Shown: positions 42,017-51,242 of the stretch, in pieces | Numbering within the stretch: the first letter of the stretch is position 1 | Layout of the letters: each line of letters begins with the position of its first letter | The notes under the pieces: model-generated | Seen by the model: the letters and a program-made list of their open reading frames with translations, nothing else | Told to the model about the DNA's origin: nothing | The model's database searches: none | Assembly: GCA_030412945.1 (NCBI GenBank) | Contig: JAUHJS010000002.1 | Location: forward strand, 604,701-668,700 | Length of the DNA stretch: 64,000 bases | Source of the DNA: Shiella aurantiaca | GTDB lineage: Bacteria > Bacteroidota > Bacteroidia > Cytophagales > Cyclobacteriaceae | Direction of reading: 5' to 3' | Translations under genes and position numbers: made by a program

Positions 42017-42574
42017 ATGAAAACAAATTGGATTACGACAGCCCTTGTGGCGGTCGGTGCGGGGCTTCTTTTCTCATGCGGGAGTGCAGAGAAATCCAGC
42101 GATTCGTCTGATAATCAAACAACTACTGTTCAAAAAGGACAGTCGGGCGTAGCCGATGAAGAATCGGCCAAAAATGTGGTGCAAGTGGCCATCGCCTCGG
42201 CTGATCACAGCACACTGGTGGCGGCTGTTACCCAAGCAGAGCTGGTAGATGCCCTTAGCAACGCAGGCCCTTTTACCGTGTTTGCGCCAATAAATGCAGC
42301 TTTTGATGCTTTACCTGCGGGTACGGTGGATAACCTGATGAAAAATGAAAATAAGGAGCAGTTGCAAGATATCCTCCAATACCATGTGTATGTGGGCGTA
42401 ATCCGCGAAAACCTTATCCGTGATGGCATGACACTCAACCAAGTGAATGGCGCCAATGTAACCCTTGGCAAGCAAGGCGACCAAATCACGGTGAATGGTG
42501 CCAAAGTGCTGGGCAGCGTAACAGCCGCCAACGGCATTGTATATGTAATCGATCAAGTTCTTCTTCCCAAATAA
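42017..42574 (+). CDS. fasciclin-domain lipoprotein
   Basis: 185 residues. Lipobox LLFSCGSA gives a lipidated cysteine near residue 21. One fasciclin (FAS1) domain spans about 55-183: VQVAIASADHSTLVAAVTQA, GPFTVFAPINAAFDALPAGT, LQYHVYVGVI and NGIVYVIDQVLLP. FAS1 domains mediate adhesion or bind small ligands; lipoproteins of this kind recur in Bacteroidota nos clusters beside nosZ, with unknown role. Located 22 bp after the cytochrome gene and 18 bp before nosZ, so it is almost certainly co-transcribed. Confidence 0.88.
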   Translation: MKTNWITTALVAVGAGLLFSCGSAEKSSDSSDNQTTTVQKGQSGVADEESAKNVVQVAIASADHSTLVAAVTQAELVDALSNAGPFTVFAPINAAFDALPAGTVDNLMKNENKEQLQDILQYHVYVGVIRENLIRDGMTLNQVNGANVTLGKQGDQITVNGAKVLGSVTAANGIVYVIDQVLLPK

Positions 42575-42592
42575 TCTAATCAAGGTCTAAAA

Positions 42593-44572
42593 ATGACAAC
42601 TCTTCAATCGAAAAAGTGGGTTTTTGCCATGGCGGCAGCAGCCCTAGTAAGTGCCAGTATGGGTTGCAAGCCTACCACGCCCGATGCGGCCAGTGTGGGC
42701 GATGCAGCCGAGCGGGTGTATGTAAAACCCGGCACCCACGATGAATTTTATAACATTGTGTCGGGTGGTTTTAACGGACAAATGAGCGTGGTAGGGCTTC
42801 CTTCGGGACGTGTGCTACGTATCCTTCCGGTATTTTCGGCTCATCCCGAAAACGGCTATGGCTTTAGCGAAGAATCTAAACCCATGCTGAATACCTCGCA
42901 CGGGTATGTGCCTTGGGATGATTTGCACCACATTTCCTTAAGCCAAACCAAAGGCGAGCACGATGGCCGCTGGGCTTTTGGTAATGCCAACAACACCCCC
43001 CGTATCGCTCGGGTGGACTTGAAATCTTTCGAAACAGTAGAAATTCTGGAAATTCCGAACAGTAGTGGTAACCACTCTTCGCCTTTCATTACCGAAAACA
43101 CCGAATACGTGGTAGCCAGTACACGTTTTTCAGTACCTCTTGGAGGCGATGCCGAACGCGATGTACCCATCAACACCTTCAAAGAAAACTTTAAAGGCAC
43201 GGTGAGCTTTATCAAAGTAGATGACGAAGGCCACATGAGCATAGCCTTCCAATTGGTAACGCCCGGTATGAGTTTTGACTTAGCGCGTGCCGGTAAAGGC
43301 AAATCGCATGGCTGGTTCTTCTTCTCTACCTATAATTCAGAGCAGGCTTACACCTTGTTAGAAGTGAATGCCTCTCAGCGGGATAAGGACTTTATTATGG
43401 CCGTAAACTGGAAAAAAGCAGAGGAATACATTGCAGCCGGAAAAGGCAAGATGACCAAAGCCAAATATGCCCACAACGTGATGGATCACAATAGCCACAT
43501 CGCTACTTCTACCATGATGGAAGAAGTGCTTCAGCTAGATCCGGTGGAATTAAAAGACATTATCTATTTCATTCCTTGTCCTAAATCACCCCACGGAACC
43601 GATGTGGATCCTACCGGAGAGTACATAGTGGGTAGTGGTAAATTGGCTGCTTTGATTCCTGTGTTCTCTTTTACCAAACTGATGAAGGCTATTGAGGCAC
43701 AAGATTTTGAAGGTGAATATGCCGGAATTCCGGTGGTTCGCTACGAATCAGCCTTACATGGCGAAGTGAAAAAGCCCGGCTTAGGGCCTCTACACACCGA
43801 GTTTGATGGCCGAGGCAATGCCTATACTTCTATGTTCGTGTCGTCTGAAGTGGTAAAATGGAGTATTGAAACCTTGGAAGTATTGGATAGAGCGCCTACC
43901 TACTATTCCGTAGGACACTTATCCGTACCGGGTGGTCCTACCGCCAAGCCACATGGTAAATACTTGGTAGCCTACAATAAAATCACCAAAGACCGCTACT
44001 TGCCTACCGGCCCTGAATTGACCCAATCGGCACAGCTGTACGACATCTCAGGAGATAAAATGCAGCTTTTGCTTGACTTCCCTACCATAGGTGAGCCACA
44101 CTATGCCGAGGCTATTCCAGCTGCCCTAGTGGAGCCTAATTCTATCAAATTTTATAAACTGGAAGACAATACCCACCCCTATGCCGCCAAAGGCGAAGGG
44201 CAAGCCAGGGTAGAACGCAAAGGCAAAGAAGTACACGTGTACATGACCTCCATTCGCTCACACTTCTCACCCGATAATATCGAAGGCGTGAAGCTAGGTG
44301 ATGAGGTGTACTTCCACGTGACCAACCTAGAGCAAGACTGGGATGTACCGCACGGATTTGCCATAAAAGGTGCTAATACGGCCGAGATATTGATTATGCC
44401 GGGCGCTACCCAAACCTTGAAATGGGTACCCGATAGAGTGGGTGTGGTAGCCTTCTATTGCACCGACTTCTGTTCTGCCCTGCACCAAGAAATGCAAGGG
44501 TATATACGCGTATCGCCAGCAAATAGCGATGTGGAGTTGAAATACTCCCTAGGCGAAACCGGCCCTCAATAA
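42593..44572 (+). CDS. nosZ: nitrous oxide reductase, clade II (Sec-dependent)
   Basis: Reduces N2O to N2 in the periplasm. 659 residues. The signal has no twin arginine, and VSASMGC suggests lipidation at Cys 25, both typical of clade II and not of the TAT-exported clade I enzyme. An N-terminal seven-bladed propeller holds the CuZ histidines (DDLHHIS at 110, GNHSSPF at 160, MDHNSHIA near 297, HGTD, GPLHTEFD, KPHGKY). The C-terminal cupredoxin holds CuA ligands C623, C627, H631 and M634 in YCTDFCSALHQEMQGY, with the upstream His in DVPHGFA. No nirS, nirK or canonical norB is in the window, so the organism may be an N2O consumer without complete denitrification. Confidence 0.97.
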   Translation: MTTLQSKKWVFAMAAAALVSASMGCKPTTPDAASVGDAAERVYVKPGTHDEFYNIVSGGFNGQMSVVGLPSGRVLRILPVFSAHPENGYGFSEESKPMLNTSHGYVPWDDLHHISLSQTKGEHDGRWAFGNANNTPRIARVDLKSFETVEILEIPNSSGNHSSPFITENTEYVVASTRFSVPLGGDAERDVPINTFKENFKGTVSFIKVDDEGHMSIAFQLVTPGMSFDLARAGKGKSHGWFFFSTYNSEQAYTLLEVNASQRDKDFIMAVNWKKAEEYIAAGKGKMTKAKYAHNVMDHNSHIATSTMMEEVLQLDPVELKDIIYFIPCPKSPHGTDVDPTGEYIVGSGKLAALIPVFSFTKLMKAIEAQDFEGEYAGIPVVRYESALHGEVKKPGLGPLHTEFDGRGNAYTSMFVSSEVVKWSIETLEVLDRAPTYYSVGHLSVPGGPTAKPHGKYLVAYNKITKDRYLPTGPELTQSAQLYDISGDKMQLLLDFPTIGEPHYAEAIPAALVEPNSIKFYKLEDNTHPYAAKGEGQARVERKGKEVHVYMTSIRSHFSPDNIEGVKLGDEVYFHVTNLEQDWDVPHGFAIKGANTAEILIMPGATQTLKWVPDRVGVVAFYCTDFCSALHQEMQGYIRVSPANSDVELKYSLGETGPQ

Positions 44573-44582
44573 ATTATATAGT

Positions 44583-44615
44583 ATCCGGGGGCGATGTGCC
44601 TCCGGATATTTTTTC
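44583..44615 (+). terminator. hairpin terminator between nosZ and the rest of the nos operon
   Basis: 10-bp stem ATCCGGGGGC / GCCTCCGGAT (one G-U pair), loop GATGT, then a T-rich run. It lies inside an otherwise continuous gene series, so it probably lowers expression of the accessory genes relative to nosZ. Confidence 0.65.
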
Positions 44616-44646
44616 AATGGAAAGTATTTTCCCAAAAACTATTGCC

Positions 44647-45234
44647 ATGAAAAAAATACTCGGTAAATCCCGAATCATCCTAGCCTTATCGGCCCTGCTT
44701 ATGATTGGTGCGTTTTTCGTACCCATTTGGGAGATTATGATGTGGGCACCTCAATACCCCGAGTGGCTGCACATGTACATCTGGCTCGATGATATTACGG
44801 GCGATGTCGCCATTATCAATGGTCTGAACCACTACATCGGGATGAAACACATCAAAGTGGAGATGTTTCCCGAATTTAAAATTATGCCCACCATCATGAT
44901 GGGAGTAATTGCCTTTGGTTTACTGATGGCTCTTATCGGTAGGCGTATTGCCATCTGGGCTTACTTGCTGGTGCTTATTGCAGCCGGTACAGCCGGATTG
45001 GTCGATTTTTACCTTTGGTCTTACGACTACGGCCACAATCTCGACCCAAGCGCAGCCATTAAAGTGCCGGGCATGAGCTATCAGCCACCGCTTTTGGGTT
45101 CTAAAGAACTGCTCAATTTTATCGCTTACTCAGGCCCCGCGACTGGTGGTTGGATTATGGCGGTTTCCGGACTGATGGTAATTGGTACGCTTGTCTATGA
45201 ATACCGTAGGAAATCTAAATCCATAGCCTTATGA
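44647..45234 (+). CDS. nos-cluster membrane protein, NosB-like by position
   Basis: 195 residues from MKKILGKSRIILALSALLMI; an earlier ATG 51 bp upstream overlaps the terminator. Four hydrophobic helices (about 8-28, 85-105, 108-128, 165-186) enclose a periplasmic loop with APQYPEWLHMYIWLDDITGD. Clade II nos clusters carry a membrane protein, NosB, directly after nosZ; this gene fits in place and topology, but I could not align sequences. It overlaps nosL by 4 bp (ATGA). Confidence 0.65.
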   Translation: MKKILGKSRIILALSALLMIGAFFVPIWEIMMWAPQYPEWLHMYIWLDDITGDVAIINGLNHYIGMKHIKVEMFPEFKIMPTIMMGVIAFGLLMALIGRRIAIWAYLLVLIAAGTAGLVDFYLWSYDYGHNLDPSAAIKVPGMSYQPPLLGSKELLNFIAYSGPATGGWIMAVSGLMVIGTLVYEYRRKSKSIAL

Positions 45235-45662
45235 AAACCCTCGGAATGTTGCTGTTTTTATCGCTTGCCTGCTTGGCTTGTAGTGTAAAGCCCGAGCCTA
45301 TCGCCTTTGGTAAAGCGAGTTGCCATCACTGCAAAATGACCTTGATGGATCCTAAGTTTGGGGCCGAAATCGTCACCTCAAAAGGTAAGGTGCACACCTT
45401 TGATGATATCAATTGTATGGTCAATTTCATGAAGGAAAAAGCGCTTCCTCAAGAAGAAATTAGCTACCTGATGGTGGTGGACATGGCCAAAACCAAGGAG
45501 CTTATAGCGGCTCAGCAAGCTTTTTTTGTAAAAGGTTCTTCCGTGAATACCCCTATGGGTAGCGGTGTAGTGGCCTTTGCGAAAGTGGAGCCTTATGAGG
45601 CTTTTATAAAAGAAAAAGGAGGAGAGCTACTCACTTGGAAGCAAGTGCTTGATTTATTTTGA
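45231..45662 (+). CDS. nosL: NosL copper chaperone lipoprotein
   Basis: 143 residues. Lipobox LACLACSV. The NosL core is clear: CHHCKMTLMDPKFGAEIVTS near residue 30-49, where Cys and Met residues bind Cu(I), followed by KGKVHTFDDINCMVNFM, and a C-terminal MGSGVVAFAKVEPYEAFIKE. It delivers copper to NosZ from the outer face of the inner membrane. Starts with an ATGA overlap and ends in a TGATG overlap with nosD. Confidence 0.93.
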   Translation: MKTLGMLLFLSLACLACSVKPEPIAFGKASCHHCKMTLMDPKFGAEIVTSKGKVHTFDDINCMVNFMKEKALPQEEISYLMVVDMAKTKELIAAQQAFFVKGSSVNTPMGSGVVAFAKVEPYEAFIKEKGGELLTWKQVLDLF

Positions 45663-46921
45663 TGCGTGATACTATGAGAAATCGGTGTGTGGGTGTCGTT
45701 TTTTATGTGAGTGCTTTGTTTTTGCTGCTCTCTTCTGGGGCTATGGCCAAAGAATGGAAGTTGAGCCCCAAGCAAAGCATAGCCGAAGTAGTGGAGCAAG
45801 CCCAAGCGGGCGATACCCTTAGGTTTGTGGCTGGCGTGTATAAGCAGGCTAATATTATCATTCAAAAACCACTCGTACTACTAGGAGAGAAGGGCGCGGT
45901 GTTGGACGGTAGCCATCAGCATGAAATATTGGTATTGGCAGCCGAGCATATCACGGTGCAGGGGCTGAGCTTTCAACATTCCGGACGCTCCAGCTTGAAC
46001 GATTTGGCGGCCATCAAATGCCTGGATGCCCACTATGTGCGCATTATAAACAATCAGTTTGACAATACCTTTTTCGGTATTCATTTATCTAATTCTAACT
46101 ATGCCCTTATCGAGGGAAATACACTGAAAGCCCAAGCGCTCAACGAATATGAGCTGGGCAATGGCATCCATTTATGGAAATGCAAAAATGCCCGTATTGT
46201 GAAGAATACAATCACGGGGCATCGCGATGGGATATACTTCGAGTTTGTGACCCATTCTACCATTCAAGAGAACATTAGTACTAAAAATATGCGTTATGGA
46301 TTGCATTTTATGTTTTCCAATGACGATGAATATTTGAACAATACCTTTAAAAACAATGGCGCGGGCGTGTCTGTCATGTATTCGCATGGCGTGAGTATGC
46401 ACGGCAACCGCTTTGAAGAAAACTGGGGTGAATCGTCTTATGGTTTGCTGCTGAAAGATATCCGGGATAGCGAGGTGATTGACAATCAGTTTTTGGCTAA
46501 TACCAGCGGTATTTATATGGAGGGGTGTAGCCGCACCCAATTTCATGGAAATGAATTTAAAAACAATGGCTGGGCCATACAGCTACAGGCCAGTTGTAAC
46601 GACAATACCCTTGAACGGAACAACTTTCAAGGCAATTCCTTTGATGTGGTGACCAACGGTGTGGTGGTGCTAAATACCCTAAAAAACAACTATTGGGACA
46701 AATACCAAGGATACGATTTGGATAAAGATGGGCTGGGCGATGTACCCTTCCGCCCGGTGAATATGTTTAGCACAGTGATGGAGCGCGTACCCGCGGCCAT
46801 AGTACTTTGGCGCAGTATGTTGGTTTTTCTGCTCGATAGGGCCGAAAAAGTAATTCCCGCCATGACCCCCGAAAATTTGATGGACAATCAACCCCGTATG
46901 AAGCCTTATGATTACAATTGA
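45662..46921 (+). CDS. nosD: NosD periplasmic copper-maturation protein
   Basis: 419 residues from ATG 45662, which overlaps the nosL stop (TGATG); a second ATG 12 bp later is also possible. A signal peptide is followed by a right-handed parallel beta-helix of the CASH/pectate-lyase type, seen as repeated NN or N-x-F ladder rungs (IINNQFDNTFFGIHLSNSNY, NTFKNNGAGVSVMYSHGVSM). The segment NNYWDKYQGYDLDKDGLGDV near 345 is the NosD end cap. It works with NosF and NosY in assembling the CuZ centre. Confidence 0.93.
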   Translation: MRDTMRNRCVGVVFYVSALFLLLSSGAMAKEWKLSPKQSIAEVVEQAQAGDTLRFVAGVYKQANIIIQKPLVLLGEKGAVLDGSHQHEILVLAAEHITVQGLSFQHSGRSSLNDLAAIKCLDAHYVRIINNQFDNTFFGIHLSNSNYALIEGNTLKAQALNEYELGNGIHLWKCKNARIVKNTITGHRDGIYFEFVTHSTIQENISTKNMRYGLHFMFSNDDEYLNNTFKNNGAGVSVMYSHGVSMHGNRFEENWGESSYGLLLKDIRDSEVIDNQFLANTSGIYMEGCSRTQFHGNEFKNNGWAIQLQASCNDNTLERNNFQGNSFDVVTNGVVVLNTLKNNYWDKYQGYDLDKDGLGDVPFRPVNMFSTVMERVPAAIVLWRSMLVFLLDRAEKVIPAMTPENLMDNQPRMKPYDYN

Positions 46922-47621
46922 CAATATCAAGAAGAATTTCGGTGCCTTACAGGTGCTCGATGGCATAAGCTTATCGCTGAATCGAGGACATTCATATGCC
47001 CTCATCGGGCCGAATGGTTCCGGAAAAACCACTATCATCAAAAGCATTTTGGGCTTGGTGGTGATTAGTTCGGGTAGTATCCATGTGGAGGGCGAAGACA
47101 TCAGTCGCCAATGGGCTTACCGCGAAAAGATAGGCTATATGCCTCAAATCGGCCGCTATCCCGACAATATGAAAATCGGGCAGCTCTTCGATATGATGAT
47201 GAATATCCGCAAAAACAGCGGGACTTTGGATGAGGAATTGATAGAAACCTTCCGCCTCCGCGACCTTTTCGATAAGCGCATGCACACCCTTTCAGGCGGT
47301 ACGCGTCAAAAGGTGAGTGCGGCCTTGGCCTTTTTGTTCAATCCGCCTATTTTGATTTTGGACGAACCTACAGCGGGCCTCGATCCGGTGTCGGTGGAAT
47401 TTCTAAAAGATAAAATTCTAAAAGAAAAAAATGCCGGAAAACTCATCCTCATTACCTCCCACATCATGAGCGATTTGGATGAGCTTACTACCGACCTGAT
47501 TTATTTGTATGAGGGTAAATTGCTGTACAGCAATCCTATCAAACAGCTGAAACGCGAAACTGGGCACGATAAACTCGGTAAGGCACTTTCAAGTATTATT
47601 ATTCAAACACAAAACGACTAA
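46908..47621 (+). CDS. nosF: NosF ABC ATPase
   Basis: 237 residues. Walker A GPNGSGKTT (near 34-42), Q-loop YMPQIGRYPDNMKIGQLF, signature LSGGTRQK near 128, Walker B LILDEPTAGLD near 150, and switch His in TSHIMSDLDEL. It powers the NosFY transporter that serves copper-site assembly in NosZ. Overlaps nosD by 14 bp and is followed by nosY after 3 bp. Confidence 0.95.
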   Translation: MITIDNIKKNFGALQVLDGISLSLNRGHSYALIGPNGSGKTTIIKSILGLVVISSGSIHVEGEDISRQWAYREKIGYMPQIGRYPDNMKIGQLFDMMMNIRKNSGTLDEELIETFRLRDLFDKRMHTLSGGTRQKVSAALAFLFNPPILILDEPTAGLDPVSVEFLKDKILKEKNAGKLILITSHIMSDLDELTTDLIYLYEGKLLYSNPIKQLKRETGHDKLGKALSSIIIQTQND

Positions 47622-47624
47622 GCC

Positions 47625-48392
47625 ATGCTACGGATTATAAAATACATCATGTACGACATACTGCGCACACGCTTTATGTTCATCTATTTTTTATTCCTTT
47701 TGCTCAGTACCATTGCGCTTTTTCAGCTCGATAGTGAGGCCTCCAAAGTAGTAATGAGTCTTATGAATGTGGTACTGATGGTGGTGCCGCTTATTAGTGT
47801 GGTATTTACGACCATACATTTTTATAATTCCTACGAATTTATTGAGCTCATGCTCATTCAGCCAGTCAATCGTAAGGTGGTTTTCTGGAGCGAATATTTG
47901 GCCGTTACCATTTCACTCAGCTTGGCCTTTTTGCTAGGTGTTGGTATTCCCATACTGCTTTATGGCGCGAATGCATCGGCCTTGATGCTGCTGTATTCAG
48001 GACTTATGCTTACGCTTGTGTTCGTTTCTATGGCCTTTTTGGCCGCGGTGCTTACCCGCGATAAAGCCAAAGCCATAGGCGTAGGGCTATTATTCTGGTT
48101 TTATTTTGTATTGATTTACGATGCCTTCGTGCTGTGGGTAATCTATACTTTCAGCGATTATCCGCTCGAAAAAGTTTCCTTAGCGCTTATAGCCTTTAAT
48201 CCGGTCGACTTAGCTCGGATTCTCATGCTTTTGCAGTTGGATATTTCCGCTCTGATGGGATACACAGGGGCTTTTTTTAAGAACTTCTTTGAAGGCTATG
48301 CCGGATTTATATTCTCCACCGCCTTGCTACTGGTTTGGATGGTGCTTCCGGTAGGTTTTGCCACACGGATATTCAGTAAAAAGGATTTATAA
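47625..48392 (+). CDS. nosY: NosY ABC permease
   Basis: 255 residues with six hydrophobic helices (about 17-35, 47-67, 98-118, 124-146, 157-182, 232-250). The loop HFYNSYEFIELMLIQPVNRK matches NosY/ABC-2 permeases. It partners NosF. Stop to next gene is 42 bp, so the transcription unit may continue into the copper-uptake genes. Confidence 0.92.
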   Translation: MLRIIKYIMYDILRTRFMFIYFLFLLLSTIALFQLDSEASKVVMSLMNVVLMVVPLISVVFTTIHFYNSYEFIELMLIQPVNRKVVFWSEYLAVTISLSLAFLLGVGIPILLYGANASALMLLYSGLMLTLVFVSMAFLAAVLTRDKAKAIGVGLLFWFYFVLIYDAFVLWVIYTFSDYPLEKVSLALIAFNPVDLARILMLLQLDISALMGYTGAFFKNFFEGYAGFIFSTALLLVWMVLPVGFATRIFSKKDL

Positions 48393-48434
48393 ATTAGCCT
48401 ATTTCTAAAATAAGACGCTAAATTCGGCCGAGCA

Positions 48435-48860
48435 ATGAACACACACTTAGCCATAGTCTACACACACCTAAAAGCACAACTCAAGCAGGTGATGATAGGG
48501 GTATGGCTGGTATTATTTTCGTTTATAGTGATAGTGCGGCCCATTTTGCCTTTTGCCGAGTACGCCCTGCGGAAAGAATACATTGCCCAGAATTTGTGTA
48601 AGAATAAAGATCTTCCCGAGTTACAATGCGAGGGGAAGTGTTATTTTATGCAACAGCTTAAGAAATCGCAAGAAACCGCCCCTAATCAGGATTCGCCCAA
48701 TCAAAGCAGATTATCTTTTCACGATTGTTTTTTTATTCAAGATGCGGCTCTTTCGGGCTTGCCTGTTTCACTCATGCTTTTGCATACTACCGAGGGTGCA
48801 CACGCTAGTTTTTACCAATCTATCGTACTCGAACGCCTCGTGCCACCGCCTCAGGCATAA
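48435..48860 (+). CDS. small membrane protein with CxGxCY motif, upstream of a TonB receptor
   Basis: 141 residues. One N-terminal hydrophobic segment (about 20-42) is followed by a conserved block NLCKNKDLPELQCEGKCYFM (residues 53-72) with three cysteines, a pattern I recognise from small proteins coded before TonB receptors in Bacteroidota. No biochemical role is known to me. The cysteines and the position between nosY and a TonB receptor suggest copper handling, but this is inference. The C-terminus has a second hydrophobic stretch and ends LERLVPPPQA. Confidence 0.6.
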   Translation: MNTHLAIVYTHLKAQLKQVMIGVWLVLFSFIVIVRPILPFAEYALRKEYIAQNLCKNKDLPELQCEGKCYFMQQLKKSQETAPNQDSPNQSRLSFHDCFFIQDAALSGLPVSLMLLHTTEGAHASFYQSIVLERLVPPPQA

Positions 48861-48925
48861 TGATGTAATGCCCCTAATACCTATTGGTATTTCTGTTTCA
48901 TTATTTCATTAAATCTTCAATTTCA

Positions 48926-51238
48926 ATGCAAACTTTTATAAAAAGTAATGTATGGGCATTGCTATGCCTATGCAGTCAGCTATCCATTGCCCAAACGCTC
49001 GTGCAAGGGCGCGTATTGGATGCCCAAAGCAAGGAACCTCTCGTGGGCGCTTCCATTATGGCTTACCCAAGTCCCGAAGGAGCTACCACCGATTTCAATG
49101 GGGATTTTACCCTCGCAAGCGAAAGGGTAGACAGTCTCAGGGTTTCGTATATCGGGTACCAATCGCAGTGGATTTTACCCAATCAATCAGCCACTATTTA
49201 TTTGGCGGTAGAAAATACCCAGTTAAACCAGATTATAGTAACCGCCAGCCGCGATAAGCAGGAACGTAAGGAAGCACCCATGGCTATTAGCAGTTTGGGC
49301 GCTACCGTATTGGCGGAAAGCAAAGCCACCTCGCTCGACCAAATTATCAATAAAGCTCCGGGCGTAATGATGGTCGATTTGGGCAATGAGCAACACAGCA
49401 TGAGCATGCGCCAGCCGCTATCGCTTGGTAGCCTTTTTTTATATATGGAAGATGGGCTTCCCATTCGCACCATTGGGGTGTTTAACCATAATGCCCTAAT
49501 CGAAACCAATATGGTGTCGGTGCGCTCTATCGAATTGGTAAAAGGCCCTTCTTCTTCTATTTATGGCAGCGAGGCTATTGGTGGCGCCATCAATTTTATC
49601 AGCCATAGTCCCACTTGGGAGCCACAGGCTTTCGCTCAGGTGCAGGCCAATAACCTAGGCTATAAACGAAGCGATTTTAGAATTTCTAACCGATGGAATA
49701 AATTCGGAGTAGTAGCCAGCGGCTATCTGGCCAATAGGCAAAAGGGCCCAAGAGCGCATACCGATTTTTCAAAAGCCGCATTTACCCTACGGGGCGACAC
49801 GTATTTGGGAGCTAACACCCAGTGGATCAATAGCCTGAATTATATTGATTATACTACCGATATGACAGGCGCTTTGGATAGTGCCGGATTTTTCGGCAAA
49901 GAATATTCCAGCCTGCATACTTTTACCAACCGTACGGTAAGGGCGCTGCGCTATCGTTCCACTTTAGAACACTTCTGGAATAGCCAATCTACTACCAGTC
50001 TTACCTTCTTTTATCGCGATAATGTGGTGGGGCAGAACCCAGCCTATCGGGTGAAAGACGATTATAAACCTTGGAATGGAAGTGGAAACCCTTTGTTGGC
50101 TCATGGCGAGGTAAATGCTAATACCTTCAAAAGTTATGGAGGCTTGGTGCAACATCAACAATCGTTTCACTGGTGGAATGCCCGCTTGATTAGTGGAGCA
50201 AGTGTAGATATTAGCCCCAACGATTATACCGCCCATTACATTCGCATCAATAAAAATGAGCAAGGCCAATATATAAGCTTTGATAAAACCGACTCCTTAT
50301 TGGCCAATTACCAAGTAGGCATTTTAAACTATGCTATTTATAATCAATTAGAAATAAGCCCCATTCCGAACATGAAAGTAGTAGCAGGTGTGCGCTACGA
50401 TGCCATCAATTATCGCTACGATAATCATTTGAGTCCATCGGCCTTCTCGGGAGCTCCTGATAATACCGATCGATTCCGTCAAATTACTCCTCGTGTGGGG
50501 CTTACCTACGATTTCGGGAAGGGAATAGGCGCTTATGCCAATTGGTCCAAAGGCTTTGCACCACCCCAAATCACCGATTTGTATCGGGGCGTAAAAGTGC
50601 CCGAACTAAAGGCTGCTTTTTATACCAATATGGAACTAGGCGGATGGATGCCCTTGCCGAAAAACAAAGGCTATGTGGAAGTAAGCGCGTATCAGCTTTT
50701 GGGTTTCAATGAAATCATTGATGTGAAGCAAGACGATGGCTCTACCGAGAAGAAAAATGCAGGCTCCACTGCTCATAAGGGCTTGGAATATAACTTGGTA
50801 TATAAGCCTCTTCCCGATTGGCAAGTACGGGTTGGGGGTGCGTATGCGCAGCATCGCTTTGTTGATTTTGTGGAAAAGGGAAGTGATTTCTCCGACAAAG
50901 AAATGCCTGCTGCTCCTAAGCATATTTACAATGTTGAGGTCAATTACAAGCCAAGGTTTATAAAGGGCTTTAGGCTTTCTATGGAGGTTCAACATATGGG
51001 CAGCTATTACCTCGACCAAGCCAATACCGAGCAATATGATGGATTTAACTTACTGCACGTAGGCGCAGGCTATCATTACAAAGGCTTTGAGCTTTGGACG
51101 AGCATCAGGAATCTGGGAAATGTAAATTATGCCACGGTGGTCAATAAATCGGCTTGGGGGAAAAGTTATAATCTGGGCGACCCACGCACCTTCAATGTAG
51201 GGCTCAGTTATCAATTGGTCAATGCATCTAAACTATAA
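48926..51238 (+). CDS. TonB-dependent outer-membrane receptor, candidate copper receptor
   Basis: 770 residues from MQTFIKSNVWALLCLCSQLS; the preceding 14 codons are not part of a signal peptide. Signal to about IAQ; carboxypeptidase-regulatory-like domain (VQGRVLDAQSKEPLVGASIM, DFNGDFTL) about 22-100; plug with RDKQERKEAPMAI and VKGPSSSIYGSEAIGGAINF near 205; a 22-strand-type barrel ending in FNVGLSYQLVNASKL. Several Met/His-containing loops (NEQHSMSMRQ) would suit a metal. P. stutzeri uses the TonB receptor NosA/OprC to bring copper to NosZ; this gene occupies the same functional niche, although sequence identity was not tested. Confidence 0.85.
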   Translation: MQTFIKSNVWALLCLCSQLSIAQTLVQGRVLDAQSKEPLVGASIMAYPSPEGATTDFNGDFTLASERVDSLRVSYIGYQSQWILPNQSATIYLAVENTQLNQIIVTASRDKQERKEAPMAISSLGATVLAESKATSLDQIINKAPGVMMVDLGNEQHSMSMRQPLSLGSLFLYMEDGLPIRTIGVFNHNALIETNMVSVRSIELVKGPSSSIYGSEAIGGAINFISHSPTWEPQAFAQVQANNLGYKRSDFRISNRWNKFGVVASGYLANRQKGPRAHTDFSKAAFTLRGDTYLGANTQWINSLNYIDYTTDMTGALDSAGFFGKEYSSLHTFTNRTVRALRYRSTLEHFWNSQSTTSLTFFYRDNVVGQNPAYRVKDDYKPWNGSGNPLLAHGEVNANTFKSYGGLVQHQQSFHWWNARLISGASVDISPNDYTAHYIRINKNEQGQYISFDKTDSLLANYQVGILNYAIYNQLEISPIPNMKVVAGVRYDAINYRYDNHLSPSAFSGAPDNTDRFRQITPRVGLTYDFGKGIGAYANWSKGFAPPQITDLYRGVKVPELKAAFYTNMELGGWMPLPKNKGYVEVSAYQLLGFNEIIDVKQDDGSTEKKNAGSTAHKGLEYNLVYKPLPDWQVRVGGAYAQHRFVDFVEKGSDFSDKEMPAAPKHIYNVEVNYKPRFIKGFRLSMEVQHMGSYYLDQANTEQYDGFNLLHVGAGYHYKGFELWTSIRNLGNVNYATVVNKSAWGKSYNLGDPRTFNVGLSYQLVNASKL

Positions 51239-51242
51239 CGCT

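Noticed and set aside
42856..43302. 148-codon frame opposite nosZ
   Set aside because: Shadow of the nosZ reading frame; no independent evidence.
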